A DNA stretch of 64,000 bases from a bacterium (lineage in GTDB: Bacteria; Myxococcota_A; Bradymonadia; UBA7976; UBA1532). The DNA lies in contig JAUHXC010000029.1 in assembly GCA_030427205.1 (NCBI GenBank), positions 62,001 to 126,000 of the forward strand. The letters are read 5' to 3'. The position numbers were made by a program, and so were the translations under genes. The notes below the pieces were generated by a model. The model was not told the origin of the DNA and did not search any database. It saw nothing but the letters and a program-made list of their open reading frames with translations. Positions 36,890 through 43,833 of the stretch are shown here, in pieces; the first letter of the stretch is position 1; every line of letters begins with the position of its first letter.

Positions 36890-37603
36890 ATGAGCCGTCG
36901 ACTCTACATGGCGGGGATCGCGGGCGCGGCGCTGGGCGCGCTGGTGCTCTCGGGCTGCGTCAAGCACATCGAGCCGTACACCCCCAAGCGGCGGCAGTAT
37001 CAGCTGCCGGTGCCCCACGCGGCCTACGATACCGGGCGGCAGACCGGCTCGCTCTTCGACCCGCAGGGGGTCGGCGTGCGGCTGACCACCGACGCCCGGG
37101 CGCAGGCGGTCAACGACGTGGTGATCGTGGTCATCGACGAGCAGGCCACCGCCCAGCGGGATACGGCGACGTCGACGACGCGCACCGACGAGCAGACCGC
37201 GCAGCTCAACAGCTTCCTCAACGTGATCGCCAAGCTCGAAGAGGCCTACCCCAGCTTCAACGGCGCCAACGCCATGAACCTGGTCAGCGAGAGCAGCTTC
37301 GCCGGCGCGGGCTCGACGAGCCGCAGCGACCGCTTGCAGGCGACGGTGCCGGCCATGGTGCGCCAGGTGCTGCCCAACGGCGCGCTCTTCATCGAGGGCC
37401 ACCGGGTGGTGCTGGTCAACAAAGAGGAGCACCACTTCTACATCAGCGGGGTCATCCGCCCCGAAGACATCGACGGGCAAGGCACGGTGAGCTCGAGCCG
37501 CATGGCCGACGCCCAGATCGAGTTCACCGGCCGCGGCGACATCAGCTCGGGCTCGAACAAGGGCTGGGCCTCGCGCGTGCTCGACGTGATCTGGCCGTTC
37601 TGA
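36890..37603 (+). CDS. flgH: Flagellar L-ring lipoprotein FlgH
   Basis: 237 residues from the ATG at 36890, directly after the flgA stop. A lipoprotein signal peptide ends in the lipobox LSGC, giving a lipidated Cys. The family segments VNDVVIVVIDEQATAQRDTA, SDRLQATVPAMVRQVLPNGA, LFIEGHRVVLVNKEEHHFYI and SGVIRPEDI are all present. FlgH forms the outer-membrane L ring. Its stop overlaps the flgI start (TGATG). Confidence 0.96.
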   Translation: MSRRLYMAGIAGAALGALVLSGCVKHIEPYTPKRRQYQLPVPHAAYDTGRQTGSLFDPQGVGVRLTTDARAQAVNDVVIVVIDEQATAQRDTATSTTRTDEQTAQLNSFLNVIAKLEEAYPSFNGANAMNLVSESSFAGAGSTSRSDRLQATVPAMVRQVLPNGALFIEGHRVVLVNKEEHHFYISGVIRPEDIDGQGTVSSSRMADAQIEFTGRGDISSGSNKGWASRVLDVIWPF

Positions 37604-38706
37604 TGGGGGTGGGCATGCGATCGCTGATGCTCCTGGCGCTGGCGGCCCTGATGGGGCTGCCGCTGTCGGCGCGGGCCGAGCGGGTCAAGGATCTCGCGGC
37701 GGTGCGCGGGGTGCGGGCCAACCAGCTCGTCGGCTACGGCATCGTCGTCGGGCTCAACGGCAGCGGCGACAGCGACAAGACGACGTTCACCATCCAGTCG
37801 GTGGTGGCGATGCTCGCCCGCAACAACGTGCGGGTGCCGGCGGCGGGGCTCAAGCTCAAGAACGTCGCCGCGGTGATGGTCACCGCCGATCTGCCGGCTT
37901 TCGCCCGGGCGGGCAACCGCATCGACGTGACGGTGTCGAGCATCGGCGACGCCAAGAGCCTGGTCGGCGGCACGCTGATCGTCGCGCCGCTCAAGGGGCA
38001 CGACGGCAATATCTATGCGGTGGCTCAGGGGCCCTTGACCGTGGGCGGCTACTCCATCGGCGAGGGCGGCCAGGGCGAGGTGAAGAACCACCCGACGGTG
38101 GCCCGGGTGCCCGACGGCGCGCTCGTCGAGCGCGAGGTGCCGGTCCAGCTCGCCGGGCAGAGCGCGGTGACGCTGCAGCTGCGCGAGGCCGACTTCACCA
38201 CCGCGGCGCGCATGGCCAAGGTCATCAACATGAACCTGGGCGGCAAGTACGCCAAGGCGGTCGACAGCGGCACCATCTCGGTGGATGTGCCGCCGCCGTA
38301 TCAGGACAAGATGGTCGAGTTCCTCGCGCTGGTGGAGCGGCTCGAGGTGACCCCCGACAGCCGGGCGCGGGTGGTGGTCAACGAGCGCACCGGCACGATC
38401 ATCATCGGCCAGGACGTGCGCATCGCCCCGGTGGCGGTGGCCCACGGCAACATCACCGTGAGCATCAAGAAGGTGCAGGAGGCGGTGCCGGCCGCGCCGC
38501 TGACCCCCGGCGAGACGGTGGTGCAGGAGAATACCGAGGTGCAGGTGGTCGAGGAGAAGCAGAACCTCATCCAGCTGCAAGGGGCCAACCTCGCCGACGT
38601 GGTCGAGGGGCTCAACCGGCTGGGCACCTCGCCCCGCGATCTGATCACGATCCTCCAGGCGATCAAGCAGGCCGGCGCGCTGCGGGCCGACGTCGAGGTG
38701 ATGTGA
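37603..38706 (+). CDS. flgI: Flagellar P-ring protein FlgI
   Basis: 367 residues. The start ATG at 37603 overlaps the flgH stop; a second ATG at 37615 (MRSLML...) would give a tighter signal peptide. The cleaved signal is followed by the near-invariant block RVKDLAAVRGVRANQLVGYG then IVVGLNGSGDSDKT. Further family blocks are NVAAVMVTADLPAFARAGNR and ARVVVNERTGTIIIGQDVRI, plus the C-terminus GTSPRDLITILQAIKQAGAL. FlgI polymerises around the rod at the peptidoglycan layer. Its stop overlaps the flgJ start. Confidence 0.97.
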   Translation: MGVGMRSLMLLALAALMGLPLSARAERVKDLAAVRGVRANQLVGYGIVVGLNGSGDSDKTTFTIQSVVAMLARNNVRVPAAGLKLKNVAAVMVTADLPAFARAGNRIDVTVSSIGDAKSLVGGTLIVAPLKGHDGNIYAVAQGPLTVGGYSIGEGGQGEVKNHPTVARVPDGALVEREVPVQLAGQSAVTLQLREADFTTAARMAKVINMNLGGKYAKAVDSGTISVDVPPPYQDKMVEFLALVERLEVTPDSRARVVVNERTGTIIIGQDVRIAPVAVAHGNITVSIKKVQEAVPAAPLTPGETVVQENTEVQVVEEKQNLIQLQGANLADVVEGLNRLGTSPRDLITILQAIKQAGALRADVEVM

Positions 38707-39560
38707 TGGCGGCGCGCGTCGACATGGGCGCGGCGGGCAACCCCGCCGCCCAGCAGGCCCTGGCCCGGCAAGCGCTGGCGCCCAAGGCCCCGTCGACGCC
38801 GTCCGGTGAGGATCCGGAGGCGATCCGCGAGGCCGCGCGCCAGTTCGAGTCGGTGTTCATGCACCAGGTCTTCAAGACGATGCGCGCGACGGTGCCCAAG
38901 GAGGGGCTGCTCGACACCGGCTTCGGCGGGCAGGTCTTCACCGACATGCTCGACCAGGAGTACGCCGAGCTGGCCTCGCGCAACGGTCAGGTGGGGCTGG
39001 CGGGCATCATCGCCGAGCAGCTCGGCGCGCCGCGCACCGGCGCCCTGCGCCCCGGATCGACGGTGGGCATGCGCGCCCGCGCGGCGCAGATCTACGCCGC
39101 CCAGGCCACGGCGCGGGCCGAACAGACCGGCCGGATCGACGGCGCGGGTATCTCCGATCCGAGCCGCGAGGCGTGGGTGATGCCGGTCGACGGCCGCGTC
39201 TCGAGCCGCTTCGGCCTGCGCAAGCTGGCCGACGAGGATCACGCCCGGCAGCACCGCGGGCTCGACATCGCGGCGCCGACCGGCACGCCGATCCGAGCGG
39301 CGCGGGCGGGCACGGTGAGCTTCGCCGGCCGCCGCGGCGGCTTCGGCAATACGGTGGTCGTCGACCACGGGCAGGGGGTCTCGACCCTCTACGCCCACGC
39401 CTCGACGATCGACGTGAACGTGGGCGATCGGGTGCGCGCGGGCGCGCCGATCGCCAAGGTGGGCAGCACCGGGCGCAGCACCGGACCCCACCTGCATTTC
39501 GAGATCCGACGGGACGGCGAGGCGGTGGATCCGGCCGGCGCCCTGCGGATCGCAGAGTGA
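38706..39560 (+). CDS. flgJ: FlgJ rod-cap domain fused to an M23 peptidase
   Basis: 284 residues. The N-terminal ~105 residues are the FlgJ rod-binding domain (IREAARQFESVFMHQVFKTM, FGGQVFTDMLDQEYAELAS). Instead of the glucosaminidase domain of enterobacterial FlgJ, residues about 160-280 are a LytM/M23 zinc endopeptidase: HRGLDIAAPTGTPI with ligands His183 and Asp187, YAHAS (His231) and HLHFE (His262, His264). All zinc ligands are present, so it should cleave peptide cross-links to let the rod through the wall. The ATG at 38706 overlaps the flgI stop. It is last in the first flagellar operon, before a hairpin. Confidence 0.92.
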   Translation: MAARVDMGAAGNPAAQQALARQALAPKAPSTPSGEDPEAIREAARQFESVFMHQVFKTMRATVPKEGLLDTGFGGQVFTDMLDQEYAELASRNGQVGLAGIIAEQLGAPRTGALRPGSTVGMRARAAQIYAAQATARAEQTGRIDGAGISDPSREAWVMPVDGRVSSRFGLRKLADEDHARQHRGLDIAAPTGTPIRAARAGTVSFAGRRGGFGNTVVVDHGQGVSTLYAHASTIDVNVGDRVRAGAPIAKVGSTGRSTGPHLHFEIRRDGEAVDPAGALRIAE

Positions 39561-39565
39561 GAACC

Positions 39566-39586
39566 GTCGCGCCATTGGGGCGCGAC
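39566..39586 (+). terminator. Hairpin after flgJ
   Basis: GTCGCGCC-ATTGG-GGCGCGAC forms a perfect 8-bp GC-rich stem five bases after the flgJ stop. It is followed by CTTGACTGG, not a T-run. It could end the flgF-J transcript in part. Confidence 0.5.
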
Positions 39587-39659
39587 CTTGACTGGAGAAC
39601 TGCGGAACGGGACCATACCGGCGTTTACAGCCCCTGCGGATTCGCCGCGAAATTTCTCC

Positions 39660-39686
39660 TCAAGTCTGGGGAAAAGCGGTCGATAC
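39660..39686 (+). promoter_or_regulatory. Sigma-28 (FliA) type promoter for flgM
   Basis: TCAAGTCT-N11-GTCGATAC, compared with the FliA consensus TAAAGTTT-N11-GCCGATAA: six of eight matches in each box and exact 11-bp spacing. It lies 52 bp upstream of flgM. Two other sites with the same form occur before fliS and the first flagellin. Confidence 0.7.
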
Positions 39687-39738
39687 AATGGGTGAGGCCC
39701 CAACAGGTACGCGAAGCGGGGCCTGAAGTGAGGACGCC

Positions 39739-40041
39739 ATGACTGTTCGGATCACAGGTCCAGGTCCGCATCAGCGGGAGTTGGGTCGACCGACGAGTCG
39801 GCCAACGGACAAGAAGAAGGCGGAGGGCGGCGGCGAGGCCGCGACCACCCGCGGGGACAACGTCGCGCTCTCGGGTAAGGAGCAAGCCGTCGAGGCGGTG
39901 CGCTCCAGCCAGGTGAGCAAGGTCGACGAGGCGAAGGTGGCCGAGCTGCGGGCGAAGATCGCCAGCGGCGAGTACACCGCCGACCTGCGGGTCGTCGCCG
40001 AGCGCATCATCGCCGAAGCGATCGCCTTCGACGGGCGCTAG
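39739..40041 (+). CDS. flgM: Anti-sigma-28 factor FlgM
   Basis: 100 residues. The N-terminal half is basic and disordered (RITGPGPHQRELGRPTSRPT, then a Lys/Glu-rich stretch). The C-terminal half has the sigma-binding helices: SKVDEAKVAELRAKIASGEY then TADLRVVAERIIAEAI, matching the FlgM pattern 'V--LR--I--G-Y--D----A--I'. FlgM holds FliA inactive until it is exported through the finished hook. It starts the flgM-N-K-L run and is preceded by a sigma-28 type promoter, giving the usual feedback loop. Confidence 0.9.
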   Translation: MTVRITGPGPHQRELGRPTSRPTDKKKAEGGGEAATTRGDNVALSGKEQAVEAVRSSQVSKVDEAKVAELRAKIASGEYTADLRVVAERIIAEAIAFDGR

Positions 40042-40157
40042 TCCCGCCCCCTTCTTTCCGCGCGGGGCCCCGAGAGGGCCCGGCCGCTCCCCCAAGAGTT
40101 CTCCGGTCGTCGAACGATGTCGAGCACCCGCCCCGGGTGCGACACGGAGGTGACGCG

Positions 40158-40661
40158 ATGACCGGCGAGACCGCATCGGCCCAGACGCCGCTGGACGTTT
40201 TGATCGCCCATCTGGGCGTCGAGCGCGATCATCTGATCGCCCTCGGCGCCGCGCTGGACGACGAAGCGACGGCTCTGCGACAGCTGTCGCTCGACGCCCT
40301 GCTCGACGCGGGGCGGCGCAAGGCGGCGGCGGCCGAGGCCCACACCCACATCGCCCGCGATCGGCTGGCCCGGCTGCACGCCGTCGACCCCGAATGCGAG
40401 ACCCTCGGCGCGCTGTCCAAGCGGCTCGCCGAGGTCGATCGCGATCGGCTCGACGCCATGCGCGGCGAGCTGATCGCGCTGCTCGAGTCCGCCGCCGAGA
40501 AGAACGCCTGGAATCACGCCTTCGCCGAGAGCGGCAAGGCGTTGATCGGGGGCACGCTGCGGGTGATGCGCGGGCGGGCGGCGGGCGCGTCGGCCACCTA
40601 CGGCAACCGCGGGCGCATCCAGACCGGCGAGCGGCGCGGCCGCGTCGATCGGAGGGCCTGA
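40158..40661 (+). CDS. flgN: FlgN-family export chaperone
   Basis: 167 residues from the ATG at 40158, with GGAGGTGA upstream. The helical sequence (LDVLIAHLGVERDHLIALGA, LRQLSLDALLDAGRRKAAAA) follows the FlgN pattern of long amphipathic helices. Position directly upstream of flgK, overlapping its start (TGATG), supports the call. FlgN binds the hook-filament junction proteins FlgK and FlgL in the cytosol and delivers them to the export gate. The Arg/Gly-rich tail (SATYGNRGRIQTGERRGRVD) is longer than usual. Confidence 0.85.
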   Translation: MTGETASAQTPLDVLIAHLGVERDHLIALGAALDDEATALRQLSLDALLDAGRRKAAAAEAHTHIARDRLARLHAVDPECETLGALSKRLAEVDRDRLDAMRGELIALLESAAEKNAWNHAFAESGKALIGGTLRVMRGRAAGASATYGNRGRIQTGERRGRVDRRA

Positions 40662-42076
40662 TGTTGGGCCTGCGCGCGGCGTTCGTCACCAGCCTCAGCG
40701 GCCTGCGCACCAGCCAGGTCGCGCTCGCGACGGTCAGCCACAACATCGCCAACGCCGATACGGTGGGCTACAGCCGCCAGCGGGTCGAGACCGAGGCCCG
40801 GGCCGCGGTGCGCTTCGGCGGCATCGGCTATATCGGCCAGGGCGTCGACGTCGACAACATCACCCGCGCCGACGCGCAGTTCCTCGAGCTGCAGGTCATG
40901 CGCGATCGCACGTTGTCGGGCTTCTACAACGGCCGCGAGGAGACGCTGGCGATCTTCGAGCGGCTCTACGAGGAGGGCTCGACCCCGACGCTGGGCGACG
41001 CCTTCGACGACTTCTTCAACGCCGCCCGCGAGCTGAGTCAGGATCCGAGCAGCTTCGGCACCCGCACCGCTTTCGCCAACGCGGTCGACGGGGTGGCGCT
41101 GTCGTTTCGCACCCTGGCCACCGACGCCGAGATCGTGCGCGCGGGCATCGACGACGACCTGTCGGCCAACCTCGATCTGGTCAACCAGCTCGCCCGCAAG
41201 ATCGCCGAGATGAACGCCCGCATCGTCTCGGGCGAGGTGGGCGGCGAGGACGCCAACGACTTCCGCGACCAGCGCGATCTGGCCATCCGCGAGCTCAGCG
41301 AGCTCGTCGACGTCAACGTGCTGCCCCAGAAGAACGGCACGGTGAGCGTCGAGATCGCCGGGCGCTACAACCTGGTGCAGGAGGACTTCGCCGCGACCCT
41401 CGAGGGCGTGCCCGACGCGGCCAACAACGGCCTGCTCGCGGTGGAGTACGTCGGCGTGACCGGTCAGCGGCTCGACATCACCGCCCGGCTCGACGAGGGC
41501 AAGCTCGGCGGCCTGCTCGACGTGCGCGATCGGATCATCGCCGACCAGCTCGCCCAGCTCGATCAGCTCGCGTTCACCTTCGCCAACGAGGTCAACGCGG
41601 TCCACCAGGCGGGCTTCGGCCTCGACGGGGTGGGCGGGCGCGATCTCTTCGTGCCGCCGGCCGGGGTGCAGTTCGCCGCGGCCAACCTGCGGGTCGATCC
41701 GGCGGTGGTGGCCGATCCGAACCTCATCGCGGCGGCGACCGATCCGCTGGCGGTGCCCGGTGATGCGCGCAACCTGCAGGCCCTCGCCGACCTGCAGTAC
41801 GCCGATCACCCGGTGCTCGGCGACGTGGGCTTCAACCGCTACTACGCCGAGCTGCTGCATCAGGTGGGCACCGAGGCGGCGACCAACCGCGATCGGGCGG
41901 TCTTCCACGCGGTGCGCGCCGAGCAGTCCGAGAGCCTGCGCGAGTCGGTGGAGGGGGTCAGCATCGACGACGAGATGATCGAGCTGACCCGCTATCAGAA
42001 GCACTTCGAGGCCAACAGCAAGGTGATCACCACCGTCGAGTCGCTGCTCGATACGCTGCTGCAGATCATCCGCTGA
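40661..42076 (+). CDS. flgK: Hook-filament junction protein FlgK (HAP1)
   Basis: 471 residues. The N-terminal signature is LSGLRTSQVALATVSHNIAN then ADTVGYSRQRVETEARAAVR, and the C-terminal one is GVSIDDEMIELTRYQKHFEA then NSKVITTVESLLDTLLQIIR. Both are canonical D0/D1 helices. The middle blocks (FNAARELSQDPSSFGTRTAF; DQRDLAIRELSELVDVNVLP) are typical. FlgK is the first junction protein above the hook. Its ATG overlaps the flgN stop; flgL begins 22 bp after its end. Confidence 0.96.
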   Translation: MLGLRAAFVTSLSGLRTSQVALATVSHNIANADTVGYSRQRVETEARAAVRFGGIGYIGQGVDVDNITRADAQFLELQVMRDRTLSGFYNGREETLAIFERLYEEGSTPTLGDAFDDFFNAARELSQDPSSFGTRTAFANAVDGVALSFRTLATDAEIVRAGIDDDLSANLDLVNQLARKIAEMNARIVSGEVGGEDANDFRDQRDLAIRELSELVDVNVLPQKNGTVSVEIAGRYNLVQEDFAATLEGVPDAANNGLLAVEYVGVTGQRLDITARLDEGKLGGLLDVRDRIIADQLAQLDQLAFTFANEVNAVHQAGFGLDGVGGRDLFVPPAGVQFAAANLRVDPAVVADPNLIAAATDPLAVPGDARNLQALADLQYADHPVLGDVGFNRYYAELLHQVGTEAATNRDRAVFHAVRAEQSESLRESVEGVSIDDEMIELTRYQKHFEANSKVITTVESLLDTLLQIIR

Positions 42077-42098
42077 TCGCGGAGGGGGGAGCGTCACG

Positions 42099-42995
42099 AT
42101 GGTCATCAGGGTGACCGAGAGGGTGCGGTTCGACTCGCCGGGCTTCCGCATCGCGAACCTGCGCCGGCGCCAGATGGACGCCAACCAGCAGATCTCGAGC
42201 GGGCGGCGCATCAACAAGCCGTCCGACGATCCGCTGGGCGCGCTGAAGGTGAGCACCTACCAGACCCAGCTCGAGCGGGCCGAGCAGCACGAGCGCAACA
42301 TCGACGCGGTGCGCCACCTCGTCAACGTGGCCGACGGCGTGCTCGCCGAGTCGGCCAATACGCTGTATCGGGTCAAGGAGCTGACGATCCAGAGCCTCAG
42401 CTCGGCGCTGACCCCGGCCGACCGGGGCTTCATCGCCGACGAGATCGCCCAGATGACCGATCATCTGCGCTCGCTGGCCAATACCCGCACCAACAACCGC
42501 TACATCTTCTCCGGCTTTCGCACCGACACCGAGCCCTACGACGCGGCGTACGCCTATCAGGGCGACGACAACGCCACCCGGCTCGAGGTGGGCGAGTTCC
42601 AGTTCATCCAGGCGACCCAGCCGGGCACCGTGGTCTTCGGCGACGGCAACCCGGGCAACGTCGACGTCTTCCAGAACCTGGTCAACCTCGAGGCCAACAT
42701 CCGCGCCGGCGACGAGCCGCTGACCCAGGACGAGCTCGAGATCCTCGAGACGTCCATCGAGCAGGTGATCATCGCCCGCTCGAACGTCGGCGTGCAGATG
42801 AACCGGCTCGAGGCCGCCGAGTCGGTCAACGCCTACATGCAGGAGCGCCTGCCCGAGGCCCTGTCGATCCAGCGGGACACGGATTTTCCCGAGGCGATCG
42901 CCGAACTGACTCTGGTGGACAACGCTTTGCAGGCTACACTCGCCGCGAGCAGCCGGTTGATGTCGTCGACCTCGCTGCTCGACTTTCTGAGGTGA
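42099..42995 (+). CDS. flgL: Hook-filament junction protein FlgL (HAP3)
   Basis: 298 residues. The N-terminal flagellin-like segment MDANQQISSGRRINKPSDDP then LGALKVSTYQTQLERAEQHE is diagnostic for FlgL, as is RTNNRYIFSGFRTDTEPYD. The C-terminus (VDNALQATLAASSRLMSSTS then LLDFLR) matches. FlgL joins FlgK to the filament. It lies 22 bp after flgK with a GGAGGGGGAG site. The csrA gene follows after 95 bp. Confidence 0.95.
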   Translation: MVIRVTERVRFDSPGFRIANLRRRQMDANQQISSGRRINKPSDDPLGALKVSTYQTQLERAEQHERNIDAVRHLVNVADGVLAESANTLYRVKELTIQSLSSALTPADRGFIADEIAQMTDHLRSLANTRTNNRYIFSGFRTDTEPYDAAYAYQGDDNATRLEVGEFQFIQATQPGTVVFGDGNPGNVDVFQNLVNLEANIRAGDEPLTQDELEILETSIEQVIIARSNVGVQMNRLEAAESVNAYMQERLPEALSIQRDTDFPEAIAELTLVDNALQATLAASSRLMSSTSLLDFLR

Positions 42996-43078
42996 TCCGG
43001 GAAGCGCCGGCCGCGGCCCCGGCTCGACGAGCGCGCGGCCGTGAGACTTCGAGGGGCCTCTGCCCCCAATGACCTGCC

Positions 43079-43084
43079 AGGAGG
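43079..43084 (+). promoter_or_regulatory. Shine-Dalgarno site fixing the csrA TTG start
   Basis: AGGAGG lies six bases before a TTG at 43091 and directly abuts the in-frame GTG at 43085, which therefore cannot be the start. The TTG gives the conserved CsrA N-terminus. Confidence 0.75.
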
Positions 43085-43090
43085 GTGGTC

Positions 43091-43348
43091 TTGCTGACGT
43101 TGACCCGGAAGATCGGGGAGTCGGTGTGCATCGGGGACGACATCAAGGTGGTCGTCAAGGAGATCAAGGGCAAGCAGGTGCGCCTCGGCATCATCGCGCC
43201 CCGGGATGTCTACGTATGCCGCGAAGAGCTCTATCTCAAGATTCATCAGGCCAACGTCGGCGCCACGGCCACGGAGGTGAACATCCTCGACTCGATCAGC
43301 GGCCTGTTCGGGCCGCCCTCGAAGGACCGCAAAGGAGGGGAGGGATGA
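43091..43348 (+). CDS. csrA: Carbon storage regulator CsrA
   Basis: 85 residues from a TTG start, giving MLTLTRKIGESVCIGDDIKV then VVKEIKGKQVRLGIIAPRDV, the canonical CsrA N-terminus and core. The RNA-contacting N-terminal strand (LTLTRK) and the second basic patch (REELYLKI) are present. The C-terminal ~30 residues extend beyond the 61-residue E. coli protein, as in other FliW-partnered CsrA proteins where the extension binds FliW. CsrA represses translation by binding GGA in hairpin loops. Its stop overlaps the fliW start (ATGA), the typical csrA-fliW pair; flagellin mRNA is the expected target. Confidence 0.95.
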   Translation: MLTLTRKIGESVCIGDDIKVVVKEIKGKQVRLGIIAPRDVYVCREELYLKIHQANVGATATEVNILDSISGLFGPPSKDRKGGEG

Positions 43349-43827
43349 TCCACGTCGACACCGCCCGCTTCGGGTCCATCGAGGTCGACGAGAGCGCGCT
43401 GTTCGAATTCCCGATGGGCATGCTCGGCTTCACCCGCCAGAAGCGCTTCGTGATCGTCGATCACAGCGACGACAGCCCGTTCAAGTGGCTGCAGAGCGTC
43501 GACGACGGCGGCCTGGCGTTCATCCTGACCGATCCGCTGTTCTTCAAGCCCGACTATCACGTGCGGGTGCGCAAGGGTGAGCTGTCGGTCATCGGCCCGG
43601 TGCGCGAGGCGGATCTGGTGGTCTCGGTCATCATGACGGTGCCCCAGAACCCGCGCGAGATGACCGCCAACCTGCTCGCGCCGTTGATCTTCAACATGGC
43701 CAACCGCAAGGGCATGCAGCTGGTGATGACCGATCGCCGGTTCCCGGTGAAATACCGCGTCTTCGACGATCGGCGGGCGCCGGTCGCGCCGCCGACCGCC
43801 GAGTCGAAGTCGATCTCGCTGCGCTGA
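43345..43827 (+). CDS. fliW: FliW, CsrA antagonist
   Basis: 160 residues from the ATG at 43345, with AAAGGAGGGGAGGG upstream. Family blocks are FGSIEVDESALFEFPMGMLG at the start, then FKWLQSVDDGGLAFILTDPL and VPQNPREMTANLLAPLIFNM. FliW binds either newly made flagellin or CsrA; when flagellin is exported, free FliW sequesters CsrA and flagellin translation resumes. Coupling to csrA by overlapping codons fits this partner switch. Confidence 0.95.
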   Translation: MIHVDTARFGSIEVDESALFEFPMGMLGFTRQKRFVIVDHSDDSPFKWLQSVDDGGLAFILTDPLFFKPDYHVRVRKGELSVIGPVREADLVVSVIMTVPQNPREMTANLLAPLIFNMANRKGMQLVMTDRRFPVKYRVFDDRRAPVAPPTAESKSISLR

Positions 43828-43833
43828 TCGACG

